Positions 10,545-23,116 are shown, counted from the stretch's first letter. The stretch is 64,000 nucleotides of DNA from Bryum argenteum (GCA_037043015.1 CM073323.1:1116001-1180000), one strand, 5' to 3'. The notes: a model not told the origin generated them from the letters alone. Translations and numbers: made by a program.

Positions 10545-12242
10545 GAGAGAGGGAGCATAATGTACACAGATCATGTAAGGTCATTCAAGAATATTTCGCT
10601 TGTCACAAAATATATCGAAAATAGGTCTATCAGCTCATAAAAGCACAAAAATTGTATAAGAAAGTGAGGAAGATGCCACTTGGGTTGTCTCTTTACAAAA
10701 ATAGCTCATTTGAGAATATTCTAATCACCACCTCCAAAGCGCAACATCAGCCCTACACAGTAACAGAGATATTTGCGTGTTTCTAAAAATAGACCACACA
10801 CACACATTTCAAGGATGAAGTGCATGCTTGTTGAAATTGTTTTTTTGAGAGGTTTGCATACCATGTGGCAGCCTCTGATATGAATGGAGTATAAACGTCA
10901 ATCTGCATAACAATATATTTGGTGGCAATGATTTTGTGGCTGCAACCTGATATGATAGAGTATCAGTACTTCATCAGTACAAGGTACTATGTTAAGCTTC
11001 CATTCTTATTTGGGTTCAGTTTGTGACTAGGTCCGTGCTTTGAGATGAGTGATGCACGTACAACTTTGTGGCCACTGTTGGATGTGTAGCAGGGCGGTAT
11101 TTTTATCCTCTAGATTCTTTGTAAGGTAAAACTCGTGTATGATAAGGTAGAGTGTGCTCCATAATGGCTCATATATGTAGCACGGGAAATTTGTAATCGT
11201 GTAAACAATTTTTGCTCATGGGCAGTAAGTTGAAGAATAGACCAAGTGAAATTGTCATCTTCTGACTCTTCTACAATTTGTTATTGATTGTTTTATGTTG
11301 AACTTGTAGGTGTGTGCTAAAATGTTCATTGTGAGTACTTGAATTGGGAAGCTCCAATTATTATGAAATTGAATTGGGAAGCTATCATGTACATCCCGGT
11401 GAAAAAGCCTAATGAGCCATTAGGCTAGTGCTCCATTTTTGCTCTACCTTAGAGGCACCTACTTGTAACCATTTGATTTTGCATGAGCCAATGAAATGTA
11501 CATTTGGCCTTCATTTAGGAATACATTTCAAGGATGAACTACACAGCTTGACTTTTTTAATAGAACATGTTATACACTTACGAATTTCCAGATTGAAAAC
11601 GTGTTCATGCTATGAACTCGGTTCTCTGCTTTAATACCTACTTGAACGAGGCCAACTAAATTCTTGTGAGGCATATAGTGACTTGTATGTTGTAGCTCGC
11701 TCGCACTTCAGAATCACTAATCGAGTGTTTTCATGTACAAAACATAAGGAAGCCAAAAAATGAGATGAAATATCCAATTTCCTGAAAAGGAGAAAACGGA
11801 GGTCCTTACTACATACTGCAACAGAGGTGCAATACTGCAAGATGACAACTTATTACTTCAGAAAATGCACGTCTTTGTGTGTACAGAAGTCATGAATCAT
11901 GGGCCCACTCTGTAGATTCAAAAACAGAAGCATACTGCTAATACTTTGTACCTTCAAAGTGGCGCAAAAATGAAGTCACACGCCACAAAGGCGGTGGCCT
12001 TACGAAATGACGGTGCCATCTGACAACTCAGTTTCAGACAGAGACGGAGCCTACAAGCTCAGTGTAAGCTATACCTTCAAAATGAGCATTTAATCTTCTG
12101 CTAAGACAAATGATGAGTAATATAAGATATATCAGGCTCCATCCTTCAACCCAAATTGATACCAGAGCTGAGCAATTACCTCGGTGTTATTAAGCTTGGA
12201 GTTCTACAAGTGAGACTGACAAAAGAACATGTTGCAAGGTTT
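10545..12242. other. Spacer and probable 3' UTR, no gene recognised
   Basis: AT-rich sequence without a convincing open frame, tRNA or element end. The last few hundred bases before 12243 may include the 3' untranslated region of the minus-strand PYRR gene. Confidence 0.6.
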
Positions 12243-15200
12243 TCAGGCACTCGAGACCGAAGTGGCTGCTGATTCGGTTACTCTGGAGTTTCCATTCAAG
12301 TCCCCTGATTCTTTAAGAAACTGTGATCGCAAATGCATGAGAAGTTGGCCCAGCTTGTTTTCTCCGTTCCCACATCGTCCTGCTCCCCAGAAGTGGTCGT
12401 TTTGAGAAGCTTCCATAAGCACTGCTCCAGCCGTAGAGAGGAGCAGATCTCGAAGTGCAGGGTAAGTTGAAAATTTAGCCTGCAAGGCTATCTGCATTGC
12501 GCTTATCTTTGCCTCTGCCCAATCATCTCGCACCTGCATCAGCAACAGTGTTGATACTAAGCTTGATATTTTAAGGTAGAAGCTACCGCTTCGACAAGGT
12601 CAAATAGGAGCATCCGACACATGCAATGCCCTTCACTCAGTCTAGTGATATGAAGATCTGTCGCTATAAAATATATGATCAATGACCTTATCGAATCAAT
12701 CTTAAGAAAACCAAGAAGTTTTTATCCTTGAAAAACAAAAGTTCGAATGTCCGAGATTATTATCTACATTGAGCATTCATTTCGAAGATTGCAAAGTATA
12801 AGAGACTCCAGACAGAAACTCACCAAATTAGGTTGCTTCCGAGCAAGAGTTCTTCCTAATCGAGCTGCTTCTTCAGGACTCTGGGCCTTCCGAATTTCGT
12901 CAACACAGTCTTGAGCTTCTTTATCCTTAACGCCATAATACTTCTGTGCCTGGAAAACCAGAATTGCCAAGTAAGGACCCGGAAGAACCTCTCTCAAGAA
13001 GTTCAGCCCACGAAACGTAAACAACACAAACGTCGACTGACAATTAAGTAACTCCCAGTTCAATTAGCGAAACGTAGATCAATATCCAGTAACTCCAAGG
13101 TGTTAGATGTCAAACCGGTTCCGAACAGTGAAAGCTATAAGTACCTGATAATAATGCTCAACACTATTCCATGACACAAGAGCTCCGGTCTCATCAGAAA
13201 TAGAGATGGGGTGCGGGGAGAAGTTCGAGAGTGCGCCATAAGGGTCCCAAGGCTTATAGAACGGGATCACTTGAGGCCTTTGGAGTGGAGAAGGTATGGT
13301 GGGGTCTATTACTTCTCCTACCGGAACTGGGACATCGGTTTGCCAGCTTGGAATTGGTTGTAGGAACCCTGTCATGAGCATATCTGGTCCTACCTGGATA
13401 ATATAATCAACAAGAACAATAATAAGAACAATGAAAGAATCAACAAGAACAGAGAGATGCTGAGCCAAAACAGCTCATTGTAGACAATCGCTTACTGCTC
13501 ACTGCTTATGATCGGAAATTTCCAGTGTTAGTTCTCACGCCATGTGCAAATGACAAGAAATGCGATGCAACGAGAACGAAACTCAAATCGTGCAGGGTTC
13601 TGTTAGAATGGTCTCATCGAGAACCCAACAAAAAGAAACGTCTCAAATGATTCCCTTACCCTACTCACATACCAAAACATTGTATGGTGATTCCTTTTCG
13701 AACCAAAAAGATGTATATAAGATGGGAAGGGGGAGGGCCAGACATGCCTGCTGAAATGCAACATCTGATAGTTCGAGAGCTTGCGTCATCTCCACCATTC
13801 CCAATTCTCCGACTGGGGTGGGTGCTGTGGTGCCTCCAATGATCTTAGGAGATATGAATGCCATCACCTGGAGCAAATTCAACAATTTGAACATCAGAGA
13901 GACTACGTTCAAGACAATGGAATTATACGAGGCAAGCTTGATGAGAGGAAATTACCTTTTGTATCACACCTGAGGCAATGGCTGGTGCGGACAGCAAGCC
14001 TCCACATTCCCACATGACTGACAAAAAGCCACGGTCGTAGCAGTATTCCATCACTGAGCGTGGAGTCAGAAAATCAAATTCCACCACTTCCACACCTTTT
14101 GATCTCAACATTTTTTGGAAGTCCTGACGAGCGCCCTTTTGTGTTGTGACTATAGTCTGCGTGTTGGAGACGTCCCATAGCTGGGCATCCTCAGGAAGAT
14201 TCAAGCACCGTGACATTACAACACGAACAGGAAGATGGCCCGTATCTTTCCTTGTCGTCAGACGTGGATCTGCTCATGCAAAGTGTTCGTAGTAAAAACC
14301 CGACTCGTCTTGATGACAAAAAACATAAGGAAAAGAGTGGCAGTGCTTACTGTCCCGACGAACAGTGTTGCCTCCCACGATTATTGCGTCACTTTGAGCT
14401 CGCGTTTCGAACACAATTTCCCGAGACAGCGAGCTGGATACCCATGCTGAGTGGCCCGAACTGGCTGCAATCTTTCCTGATCAAAAACAATAACACAATT
14501 CCTGCATGTTTAGGAATACTCAACGAGGGACTTGGGTCCTGAGTTCATATTTATAAACTGGTGCCTTGCCATCAAAAGCATGCAAACTAGAAATAACTCG
14601 TACCATCAAGTGTCATGGCGTACTTCAGCACTGAGTAAGGCAGGCGATTGGCAGCCCGATAAAGGAGAGGTGCGTTCACTAATTGACATGCTTTAAGAGC
14701 TTTCTGCGTAACAAACAACTGCTGATTAGGTACTCGTAACTAGAGTAATATTCACAATAGCATCTCGTGGCAGAAAGTCTCGTATCTTATAGCAACAGAA
14801 ATGCTTGGAGAAGCTCACAGACTTCGATCACGCTATACCTGCATGTCAAAACCAGTGTCTTGTAAATTAAATCCCCCAACTTCCACACTGGCACCTCCCT
14901 GCCGAAGAGCACCAATGGCCTTGCCCTGCAAATGCTGCAGTGGATGAGGCATTCCGACCACTACCCTCGACACCCCTGCCTGCCATCAACAGCGATGTTC
15001 AGAGCCAGTCACAGGAGCAGATTATAATTGTAAACCTACACAACTCTCTTGAGCTTATGATTATGCAACAGAAATCGCACGATCGATATCCGCTCCTTGA
15101 GTACACTCAACTCCAACTGCATATTCAGAATCTGTCTTGAGGAATTTCACATAGCAAGCTCCTTCATTCGAGGCAGGGTGTGAATATTCTGATTCGGAGT

Positions 15201-15636
15201 ATGAACTCGCCTGTCTAAGAGCGCGAACAGCACTATCATCGCCATGGCAATCGCCAGGCTCCAAATTCAGATACGCTGTGGCGTTCTTGGCGAACTCTCC
15301 AGCTCGTTCGACGGCTTGTACTTCGGCGCTTTTGGTGCCTTGGGCATAGAGATAGCCCTCCCCGACCACTTTCGGTCCATGGGCAATCACGCAGCCAAAA
15401 TTCGGATGCGGAGCACTCCATCCCGCCGAGGAACCGGCAATCTCCGCGGCTCGTAGCAGATGGCGAGTATCATCCGATGACGCAACCGGACTATGTGTTG
15501 GAACACACGCTCGCAACGAGAGAGCTGGTACGTGCATACTTGAAACCCGAAATTGACTGAGGATACCTATACCAGTGCTCGCTAATGCATCCCTGACCTG
15601 AAGCGAGCGAACACTAGATCGAATGTCCGAAACCAC
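12243..15636 (-). CDS. PYRR: Riboflavin biosynthesis protein PYRR (reductase + NADAR domain), chloroplast
   Basis: Nine exons: 15211-15636, 14839-14979, 14604-14703, 14351-14476, 13956-14269, 13748-13867, 13145-13393, 12824-12949, 12243-12533, giving 630 residues with phase kept throughout. Residues 1-45 are Ser/Arg-rich, fitting a plastid transit peptide. About 50-190 is a deaminase-like domain whose zinc ligands are lost (SAEVQA where an active enzyme has HAE; EPGDCHGD in place of the cysteine motif), as is normal for plant PYRR. About 195-410 is the NADPH reductase domain (VLKYAMTLDGKIAAS, IIVGGNTVRRDNPRL, WECGG, KIIGG). About 425-605 is the NADAR domain (FYKPWDPYGALSNFS, SVEHYYQAQKYYG, DHFWGAGRCGNGENKLG). 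In plants PYRR reduces the deaminated pyrimidine intermediate of riboflavin synthesis, and NADAR N-glycosidases break down reactive early intermediates. Introns 1 and 6 use GC donors. The ATG at 15636 follows an in-frame stop 23 codons upstream. Confidence 0.95.
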
Positions 15637-16353
15637 ATGAAAGCGCGCAATTGAGCCAATTTCGCGGCAATGCTGCGATTCTGATTCTCTATTTCCACAA
15701 ACTCAGAAGTGCCTTCATGTCATGGGGGCCCTAAACCCTGGATTGGGCAAGAGGCGCTTAAACCCAGGGGACCACAGAAACTCTAGCGAAACTACCTCAT
15801 CATCGATTTAGGAACCCCCGAGCGAAAGAGAGACAGAAGTTTCAGTAGAAGTGGAGAATTCAAAACCGGCAGAATTCCCAGAATGGAACAAAGATTCGAG
15901 TGGCATTCGAGGCAGAAGCGCACGGCCAAGAGGACGGCGTTTTTGACTCTGGAAAATGTCGTCGTCGTCGTCGTTCAACCGACGTTCTTCGCGACAATAT
16001 CGTTTCCGTACATGGATTTTAGGGTTTTTCACCTCGGTTAGGACGTTACTTTTAATTTGGAACATAAACTTTTCTCATGTATTCTTAAATTGCTAGTCTT
16101 GAAACATTGATGTCAAAACGATGTTCAAAAGAAGAGGATGGTGTGTTTATGAGCCTCTGTTCCAATTACCCCGTCCATGTTATTTATTATGTAATTTTTT
16201 AACTTACATAGATTTTAGTCCATTTCATTTATAAGTTCAACCAAATGTCTAGATAAGTACTAGAGTGGTGAAGAGAATAAGGATATATCACTTATACTTA
16301 AACAAGGTGAGCAGAAAACAAGAGAAAAGTAACAAAAAATAGAGAATTAGTAT
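15637..16353. other. PYRR 5' region and AT-rich spacer
   Basis: The first few hundred bases are GC-richer and should hold the minus-strand promoter and 5' leader of PYRR. A minus-strand frame at 15808-16065 has charged, low-similarity content and lies in the leader or promoter, so it was not called a gene. Nothing else is recognisable. Confidence 0.5.
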
Positions 16354-16366
16354 TATCTTAACAAAT

Positions 16367-16504
16367 GCCCTCAAGATGGGGGAAGTAGTATTGTTGAGAT
16401 TTCCCCTTATCCGGTGGCCATCGTGATGTTAGCATTACAAATGGACATTTCATTCATGTCAAGCCCTTTACAAAGGGACCGGAGTTTCTATCCAGCTTTC
16501 TATC
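16367..16504 (+). mobile_element. SINE-like retroposon, copy A (138 bp)
   Basis: The insertion is bounded by TATCTTAACAAAT (16354-16366) and TATCTTAAAAAAT (16505-16517), 12 of 13 bases matching. Its 3' half (CATTCATGTCAAGCCCTTTA, then a GGGACCGGAGTTTCTATC block) aligns with copies B and C, and it ends in a CTATCTATC-type tail. The CCCTTT-ACA-AAGGG segment near the 3' end can form a hairpin. It is the longest of the three copies. Confidence 0.75.
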
Positions 16505-17021
16505 TATCTTAAAAAATAAAACTTGCTTCAGTGAGTAAGAATGTTGTATTGACTTTTTTCAATGTAAAAAATCATATGCAAGTGCAATATGCAAATATAA
16601 ACAACTTATGACTTTTATGAGTTATTCAGTATAAAACAATAAGGATGAGATTTTACTTGAAAACGTCGCCTATTGCCCAAGTCCTAAGAAATCTTAAGCA
16701 AGTATATGAATCGCTTGTGCTAAACACATGATACAAAAAATGAAGTGTATCACCCATTGAGTGTATCCATGTAGAGACAAAAACCCACAAACCTATTTCA
16801 TAGAGTAACTTACTTAGTGTGAATGGTTTTGCCTTCAATTTCGAGTTGCCTTCGATGGTTCACTTTCTTTAGCCTCTTCTTTTCTCTAAATACTAAAGTA
16901 AACTACTCTCAAGAGATTTTTCCTTGTAAATAAAAACACAATAAAAATGCATGGGAAAAAAAATAAAACATCACATGATGCCTATCACCACCCACTTTGA
17001 ACTATGTACTTACCCATAAGT

Positions 17022-17129
17022 AGTCCTATACCACTGTTGTTAGGCCCTGCGGGCATATCATCAAGGGTAGGTCGAACAGACACTTTATTCACGCCAACCC
17101 TTACGGGTCTGGTGTTCTTCTTCTTCTTC
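17022..17129 (+). mobile_element. SINE-like retroposon, copy B (108 bp)
   Basis: Perfect 15-base target duplications (TACTTACCCATAAGT, 17007-17021 and 17130-17144) flank the insertion. The body contains GTCGAACAGACACTTTATTC, then ACGCCAACCCTTACGGGTCT, and ends in a (TTC)n tail. The ACCC-TTAC-GGGT segment occupies the same place as the hairpin of copies A and C. Probably 5'-truncated relative to copy A. Confidence 0.85.
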
Positions 17130-17255
17130 TACTTACCCATAAGTGCTAATTGCATTCCATAGAATGTTAACACATAAAGGCCCGAGGGGTTTGAAGAAAA
17201 ACTTAGATGTGTTATAAAATATGAATTCCATAACTTTTATGATGTAGCACTCCAA

Positions 17256-19870
17256 TGTATGGGATCGATGGTCTGTTGCTACCAGACGGCTCGTCAGTAC
17301 GCACACAATGCTTTGCGGACGACACAGCACTCTTCCTCAAGGGCAACAGAGAAAACCTTCAACGCGCATTTGACACCATCGACCTCTTCTGCAAAGCCTC
17401 GGGCGCAAAACTGAACTGGGATAAATCGTACGCAGTGTGGGCTTCAGAGAAAGAGCGTGACTGGGGATGGGGTGACCATCTCGGCATCAAATGGTTGAAG
17501 GACGGGGAATCTACTCGCTACCTAGGTTTTCCTTTCGGTCGAGGCCTCTCCACCAAAGATATCGATGCCAAGGTGATGTTACAGACTCGCTCGAAGCTCA
17601 ACATCTGGGCCAGAAGGAGCCTCTCCCTAGCAGCCCGAGTTTTGGTCTCGAACCAGGTAATTCTCGCCAGCATTTGGTACTTCGCTTCTTGTAGCGCGGT
17701 GACGGCGAATGTTCTGTTACGAATTCGAACCCTGGTTCGCAATTTCATGTGGGGCGGTTGCCCTGACCGCCGCGCTAGAGCCAGAGTGGCCTGGGATACA
17801 GCGATAGTACCCGTGCTGAGAGGCGGACTGAAGATCTTCGATCCAGTCATTCAAACCAGAGCCCTTTTAGCAAAGATGATTCATCGTGCCCTTTCTCCAG
17901 GTGGCGAACCATGGAAAGCGCTAGTTCGGCACCGTATCTCCCAGTTAGCTCTAAGACGTGACGGTGACTGGGGGAAATCCGCAGCTTGGCTCCTCTCATC
18001 GCCAAAAGTCACTCCACAAGGTTCCCAGCTGTGGAACGCTATGTGGGTTGCGTGGCAGGCTGTTCGACCGGGGGCGTGCAAGCAAACTCCAACCTCGCAG
18101 GCGGAATGCCTCAGACAACCCCTTTACTTGAACCCGCTCATCAAGGTCTCCGGCTCCCCGATAGGTGTGAAACGGAACTCAAAATTTAGAAACTGATCCC
18201 TCAAAGGTATCCAGTTCGTGAAGGATGTTTGGTGCAGCGAACGTAGAAGCTTCATCCCAGACAAGGAGATGCACCGCATCACCCGCTCCCACCATATTGG
18301 AAGGCTAACAGACTCGGTACGCGAAGCCTGCAATCAAGCCTTCGACCTGAACATTTCAACTCCCTTCGCCGCAGGCACGTGGCTCGCGTCGGATTCATCT
18401 GATCTTGAGCAGCAAGTTTTTTATCTACTTAAGGAGTGTTCCGCCGATTCTTGGCTGGGTTGGGAATTTTCCCGCCAGAAAAGCTCAGACAGATTGATAC
18501 TCACCGCAGGACTACCTGTCCCCATTCTGGCTAGACCTCTCTTTGAAGCTAGGACACTGCTGAAGTCCAAGAAAGGAGTGGTAACAGGCTTTAACCCATC
18601 TCAGGTCGACACTACCTCAAGCATCTGGACGTGCAGCACAGGAAAGATTATTGACTTGAGTATCGATCCCAAAGAGTGGAGATGGCGTCGGCATGGAAGA
18701 ATCCCAGCAGGACACTTCTTCGAATATTCGACGAAGAGAGGCTACCGGATTATCCTGGAAGCTCAGTGGAAACACATGCGGTTTGAAAAACTTCTCACCA
18801 GTAGAGGTTATTCTATTTCGCAGCGTTCAAAGTTTTACAAACGACTATGGCATCATTGGACGCCAAGAAAAATCACGTGCATGGTTTGGTTGGCGCTTGC
18901 GGGAGGTTTACCAGTGGGCGAGTGGAGAACCCGTACAGGTCTTCCAGGTGAGTGCACAGTCTGTGCGGGTGGAAGCCTACAAACAACGGAGCACGCTCTC
19001 TTTTCATGCCCGGAGGTCCACCCAGCGTGGGTGAGAATGAGGTATCTTCGGCGAATCGCAGGTATGCCCCCCAGCCTTCGTGACTGGGAATCCGTATTAT
19101 TTGGAGACTTAGGCCCTCCCCACCAACTCGATCTGGAAGAGGAGGAAGCTCCGTGGGACGAATATGCTAAAGTAACGATCGATGAGGAAACACCGTGGCA
19201 CGTCCTGCGCTCGGCGTTACTCTGGACAATCTGGGGGCAACATTGCGAACACGATCTCAATTCAGGCGTGTTTCACCTTGGAGTAGCCATGTTCAAGGCA
19301 TGGAAAACCACCATACAGGTGGGAATGGGAGCTTGGAACGAACTTCAACGTTATAGCGCCAAACGGAAGGCAGACAGACACGCGGCGATGGAAGTCCGTT
19401 TTCTGGATATCTGGGCTAAGGGCGAGATCTTCTGTAGCGACAAGAATGGTTATCCTGCCTGGAACCCAGCCCCTCATTACCAATTCTTACCACAAGAGTC
19501 CAGCCGACACTTGTCATCAATCCGGATAGATAGGAACACGAACCAGGGTGCTTGTGACAATCAGCAAGCCCCAGCCCACTCTGAGTCAGAGCTTGGGGAA
19601 TCGGGAGCTTCGGCCCCACCCACTCCGAGGACATGGGCGTGTAATCCCACCCCATTGGACTCGCGACCAGCAGAGATTCTCCCTGCCATTGAAGCAGCCC
19701 CTAGGGCTTCTCGTCGACACGAAGAAGCTGAGGAGTTGGCAGCTCGCATCCTACAGCAGATCATCGCGGACATCACACGCGACGCCGCCGCGGACGTCGC
19801 CTGCGACCTTCCCTCCGACCTCCAGTCACCGAGTGACCTGGCAGATCAGGCCCGTTTCTGGGTCCAGTAA
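17256..19870 (+). pseudogene. LINE ORF2 remnant: reverse transcriptase C-terminus and zf-RVT domain
   Basis: One reading frame runs from the left boundary to 19870, broken only by a TGA at 18194-18196. Before the break is the RT palm motif CFADDTALFL (catalytic FADD) and thumb-type sequence (KLNWDKSYAVW, STRYLGFPFG, LAARVLVSNQVILASIWYF). After it come a zf-RVT-like region (RLWHHWTPRKITCMVWLAL, CTVCAGGSLQTTEHALFSCP) and an Ala/Ser/Pro-rich tail. The sequence on both sides of the stop is continuous in frame (KFRN, stop, SLKGIQFVKDVW). The break is therefore a single nonsense change, with Trp a likely ancestral codon. Few other lesions suggest a fairly young insertion. Confidence 0.9.
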
Positions 19871-20000
19871 CTTGGGTCAGTCGATGACCCGTAGCACTTG
19901 GGTTAGTACATGACCCGTAGATGACAGTTCTCCCCTGTCCACCCACGCTTAGGCTGGGTATGTAACTTTTTCTTCTAATACGGCCCGAAAAGGGATTTAA
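17256..20000 (+). mobile_element. 5'-truncated LINE (non-LTR) retrotransposon, 2.7 kb
   Basis: Identical 17-base target duplications (ATGATGTAGCACTCCAA, 17239-17255 and 20001-20017) define the insertion exactly. The element starts in the middle of the reverse transcriptase domain, so the endonuclease and N-terminal RT motifs are missing. This is the usual result of incomplete target-primed reverse transcription. There is no poly-A tail; the 3' end is a short CGGCCCGAAAAGGGATTTAA sequence able to form a CCC-GAAA-AGGG hairpin. Two near-repeats of TTGGGT(C/T)AGT followed by GATGACCCGTAG-like sequence occur in the 3' UTR (19873-19920). Confidence 0.93.
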
Positions 20001-20017
20001 ATGATGTAGCACTCCAA

Positions 20018-20645
20018 AGATAGTATAAAGACCTTAAATTCTAAACTAGATCTATACAATTGAATCCTTAAAATAGAATAAATTTGTTCTACAATGAATC
20101 AAAAAGGCTAAAACTTTGGAAATCAATATAAAATACAAATTTTATTATTAGTAGTTGGAAATTGATACGATTGGCAGAAATCACATATTTTATTCTATTC
20201 AATTTCTGATGAGATATAAGATATATTCCTGCTGAAAGTATAATCACAAATCTCATCATTGCCTTACCTTACTTTACCTTATCCATTCTTGGTGATGGGC
20301 CATGACTCCATGTGCCTATGGCAGAGAACAGATACATGACACTAGACGGATGAATGAATCTGTCCATGCCGGCGCTCACTCCTTTTCTGTTGATATTCGA
20401 TGGGTCGGGTGTGGTGGGGTTCCGATTGACCCGGCCCGGCCCGGCTTGACTCCTGGAGTTCGGAGTGTGCCTTCCATCCCCTGTCGGTTTCTGCCGAGAG
20501 GCTATGTAGCTGCGAATTGTTCGACTTTTGTCTGCGCTTGACCTTTTGGTTCGATTGTCTCGTTTGCGAAGTACTGGGCATGGTGGTAACAGAAATTTTC
20601 TAACAGAGCTAACCCTAGGGGCATTGGATTTCTTGGTCGCTCGCA
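20018..20645. other. Spacer and promoter region of the PUB49-type gene
   Basis: The first 250 bases are AT-rich. From about 20300 the base composition becomes GC-richer up to the ATG at 20646, as expected for promoter and 5' leader. Short open frames here have no recognisable product. Confidence 0.5.
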
Positions 20646-23116
20646 ATGGGGAAGAAACAGCATAGCAAGGATCGTATGTTCATAACAAGCACGGAATGGA
20701 AAACTGAATGGGGAGGAGCTAAGTCGCGCGATTTCAAGACGCCTTTCAAACGCTTGCCCTATTACTGCTGTGCACTTACTTTTACGCCCTTTGAAGATCC
20801 TGTTTGCACCAAAGAGGGCCACGTCTTTGACATTTTGTAAGTCGCTCTATAATTCGTGCATTATACCCCTGGTCACGTTTATCGTCTTCTCCCTGCAGAC
20901 TCCGAATCGGAGTAACTATGCTTTTGGAGCAATTCTCAAGGTTTAGGGTTTAGGTTCTACTGATAAATATGATATGCTTGTTCCTGTAGCTGATTGCGTT
21001 TTCTTGACGCTATTGCAGGAATATTGTCCCTTACGTTACAAAATTTAAGAAGAACCCGGTAACTGGCAAGCCTATGGCAGTTAAAGACCTCATCAAAATC
21101 CAGTTTCACAAGAATGCAGATGGCGAGTACCAGTGCCCCGTGCTTCACAAAGTGTTCACAGAGTTTACACATATCGTGGCTGTGAAGAAGACGGGGAATG
21201 TATTTTCGTATGAAGCCATTCGAGAATTAAACATCAAGTCAAAGAACTGGAAGGAGTTACTTACAGACGAACCTTTCACAAGAGACGATATCATCACTAT
21301 TCAGGTCAGCACTCTTATACTCGATGCATACTCTGCGGTATGTCCTACGTTGCAACCACAATTCCGATCTTATTTGCGGTTGTTGTACGTCGAATTTAAA
21401 TTAACACTGTTTTTATGTGATGTTCCGGCAGGACCCTAACAATCTGGATGCGAAGGTGCTGTCTGATTTTGACCACGTTAAGAAAGAGGTAGATCTTGAC
21501 TCAGACGAGCTGAAAGCGCTGAAAGATGATCCTGCTTACGGTATTAATATGACTGGCGATACAAAACGCATACTGAATGAGCTAGGCACTGAGAAAGGTC
21601 GAGAAATTGCAGCCGCTGGTGGCGGTGGTGACAGGACTCAGCGTGAGCATGCAGCGGCTGTTGCCGCCTTGAAAAGAGCAAAAAAGGTACAGTTATTTGT
21701 TTCGGTGCCTTTGCTTCCCTTCTAGCGTGTTGTTCAGATGCTTGATATCATTTTAAATCGCTAGTTTGATATCGATTATATTTCAGACGACTACCTTCGA
21801 TATTCACCCCGGGCTGTTGTCTTGGTGAAACATCAGAGAGCACAAGACCATCCAGAGGAAGAGAAGAAAGAAGCACCCAAACCAGTAGCATTAAGTGTGG
21901 TAGATATTGCTTCAGCAGCAATCAACGGGCGCTCTGCTTCTGCTGCCTTGGCAGGCTCCGCAGAAAAAACCGCCGCCCATGTGGCAGCTCATACAGCGGG
22001 TTCACTTGCTCCTGTCAATTCCAGATTGGTATGATCTCTTTCTCTGCAAGTGGTTTCTTGTATGACTTGTTATGGTTCCACGTTTGTAGCATCTTACGGG
22101 TGCTTTCCTTGCGGATGCTTTCCTGGCTCTTCAGACTTCCCTTGCTAATAAGTCAGGGACAAAGCATCTTCTGAAAGTAGGGTGCTCAGGAAGACTATTT
22201 GTGTCATCCACCATTTCTGAATAAACTTTCGATTGTGTAGGTCAAGAGCAAGTACACTTCGGGCGCCGCATCCCGCTCCTTCACGTCAACTTCTTATGAT
22301 CCTGTCACCCAGAATGAGTTTGAGTACGTGCAAGCTGAGCGAAACCCGAAGAAGAAGGGATATGTGCGGATGCACACTTCTCATGGCGACTTGAATATTG
22401 AGCTTCACTGCGATATTACACCACGGACTTGTGAGAATTTTCTGACGCTATGTGAACGAGGCTATTATGACAACGTGGTGTTTCACCGAAGCATCAAGAA
22501 CTTCATGATTCAAGGGGGTGATCCCACGGGTACAGGGAGAGGAGGAGAGTCCATATGGGGCAAGCCATTCAAGGATGAGTTGAACTCGAAGGTAGTGCAC
22601 AGTGAGAGGGGTGTGCTAAGCATGGCCAATAGTGGTCCTCACTCGAATGGCTCCCAGTTTTTCTTCTTGTACAAGTCAGCGAATCATCTAAATTACAAGC
22701 ATACTGTATTTGGTCGAATAGTTGGAGGGTTAGAGGTGCTATCGGCCATGGAGAAAGTTCCTGTTGATGACGATGACCGACCCTTGGAGGAAATTAAAAT
22801 ATTGCGAGTATCAGTGTTCGTGAACCCATACGCGGAGATGGAAGAAGAAGAGAAGAAAGCTGCTGCTGAGGCTGCTGCCAAGCCTGCTGACGCCGAGGAG
22901 GAGGCTGAAAAACTTGGCACCTGGTATAGTAACCCAAGTGCAGGATTGGCGCCTCAAGCGTATGGTACTGGTGTTGGAAAGTACTTGAAAAGTGTTGTGC
23001 CGGGAGTCGTTCGGAAAGAGATCGACGTAGCTGAAGCAGAAGAGGATGTCCCTACCAAACGGAAGAAAGTTGAGAATACAAATGGTGTACAGTTTAAAGA
23101 TTTTTCAAGCTGGTAG
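20646..23116 (+). CDS. PUB49: U-box peptidyl-prolyl isomerase, PUB49/CYP65 (PPIL2-type)
   Basis: Five exons: 20646-20836, 21019-21304, 21432-21686, 21837-22028, 22241-23116, giving 599 residues. Residues about 35-110 form a U-box (YYCCALTFTPFEDPVC, then VTKFKKNPVTGKP). A helical, charged linker follows, including SVVDIASAAINGRSASAALAG, and then the VKSKYTSGAASRSFTSTSYDP segment typical of this family. Residues about 349-505 are a cyclophilin domain (VVFHRSIKNFMIQGGDPTGT, SMANSGPHSNGSQFF, LNYKHTVFG). The Trp that binds cyclosporin in CypA is Tyr here, as in PPIL2 relatives. The acidic/Ala-rich tail ends KDFSSW. Relatives are nuclear, spliceosome-associated proteins with E3 ligase potential. 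Exon 4 was started at CATCAG|AGAGCA because the upstream AG would put a stop in frame. Confidence 0.95.
20940..20954 (-). promoter_or_regulatory. Telobox in intron 1 of the PUB49-type gene
   Basis: GGTTTAGGGTTTAGG contains two copies of the plant telomere-type motif (AAACCCTAA on the minus strand). Such boxes near plant transcription starts bind Myb/TRB factors. The placement in the first intron is compatible with a regulatory role, but this is inference. Confidence 0.5.

Noticed and set aside
20302-20646. Overlapping frames on both strands upstream of the PUB49-type gene
   Set aside because: GC-rich promoter sequence; no conserved content and no splice context.
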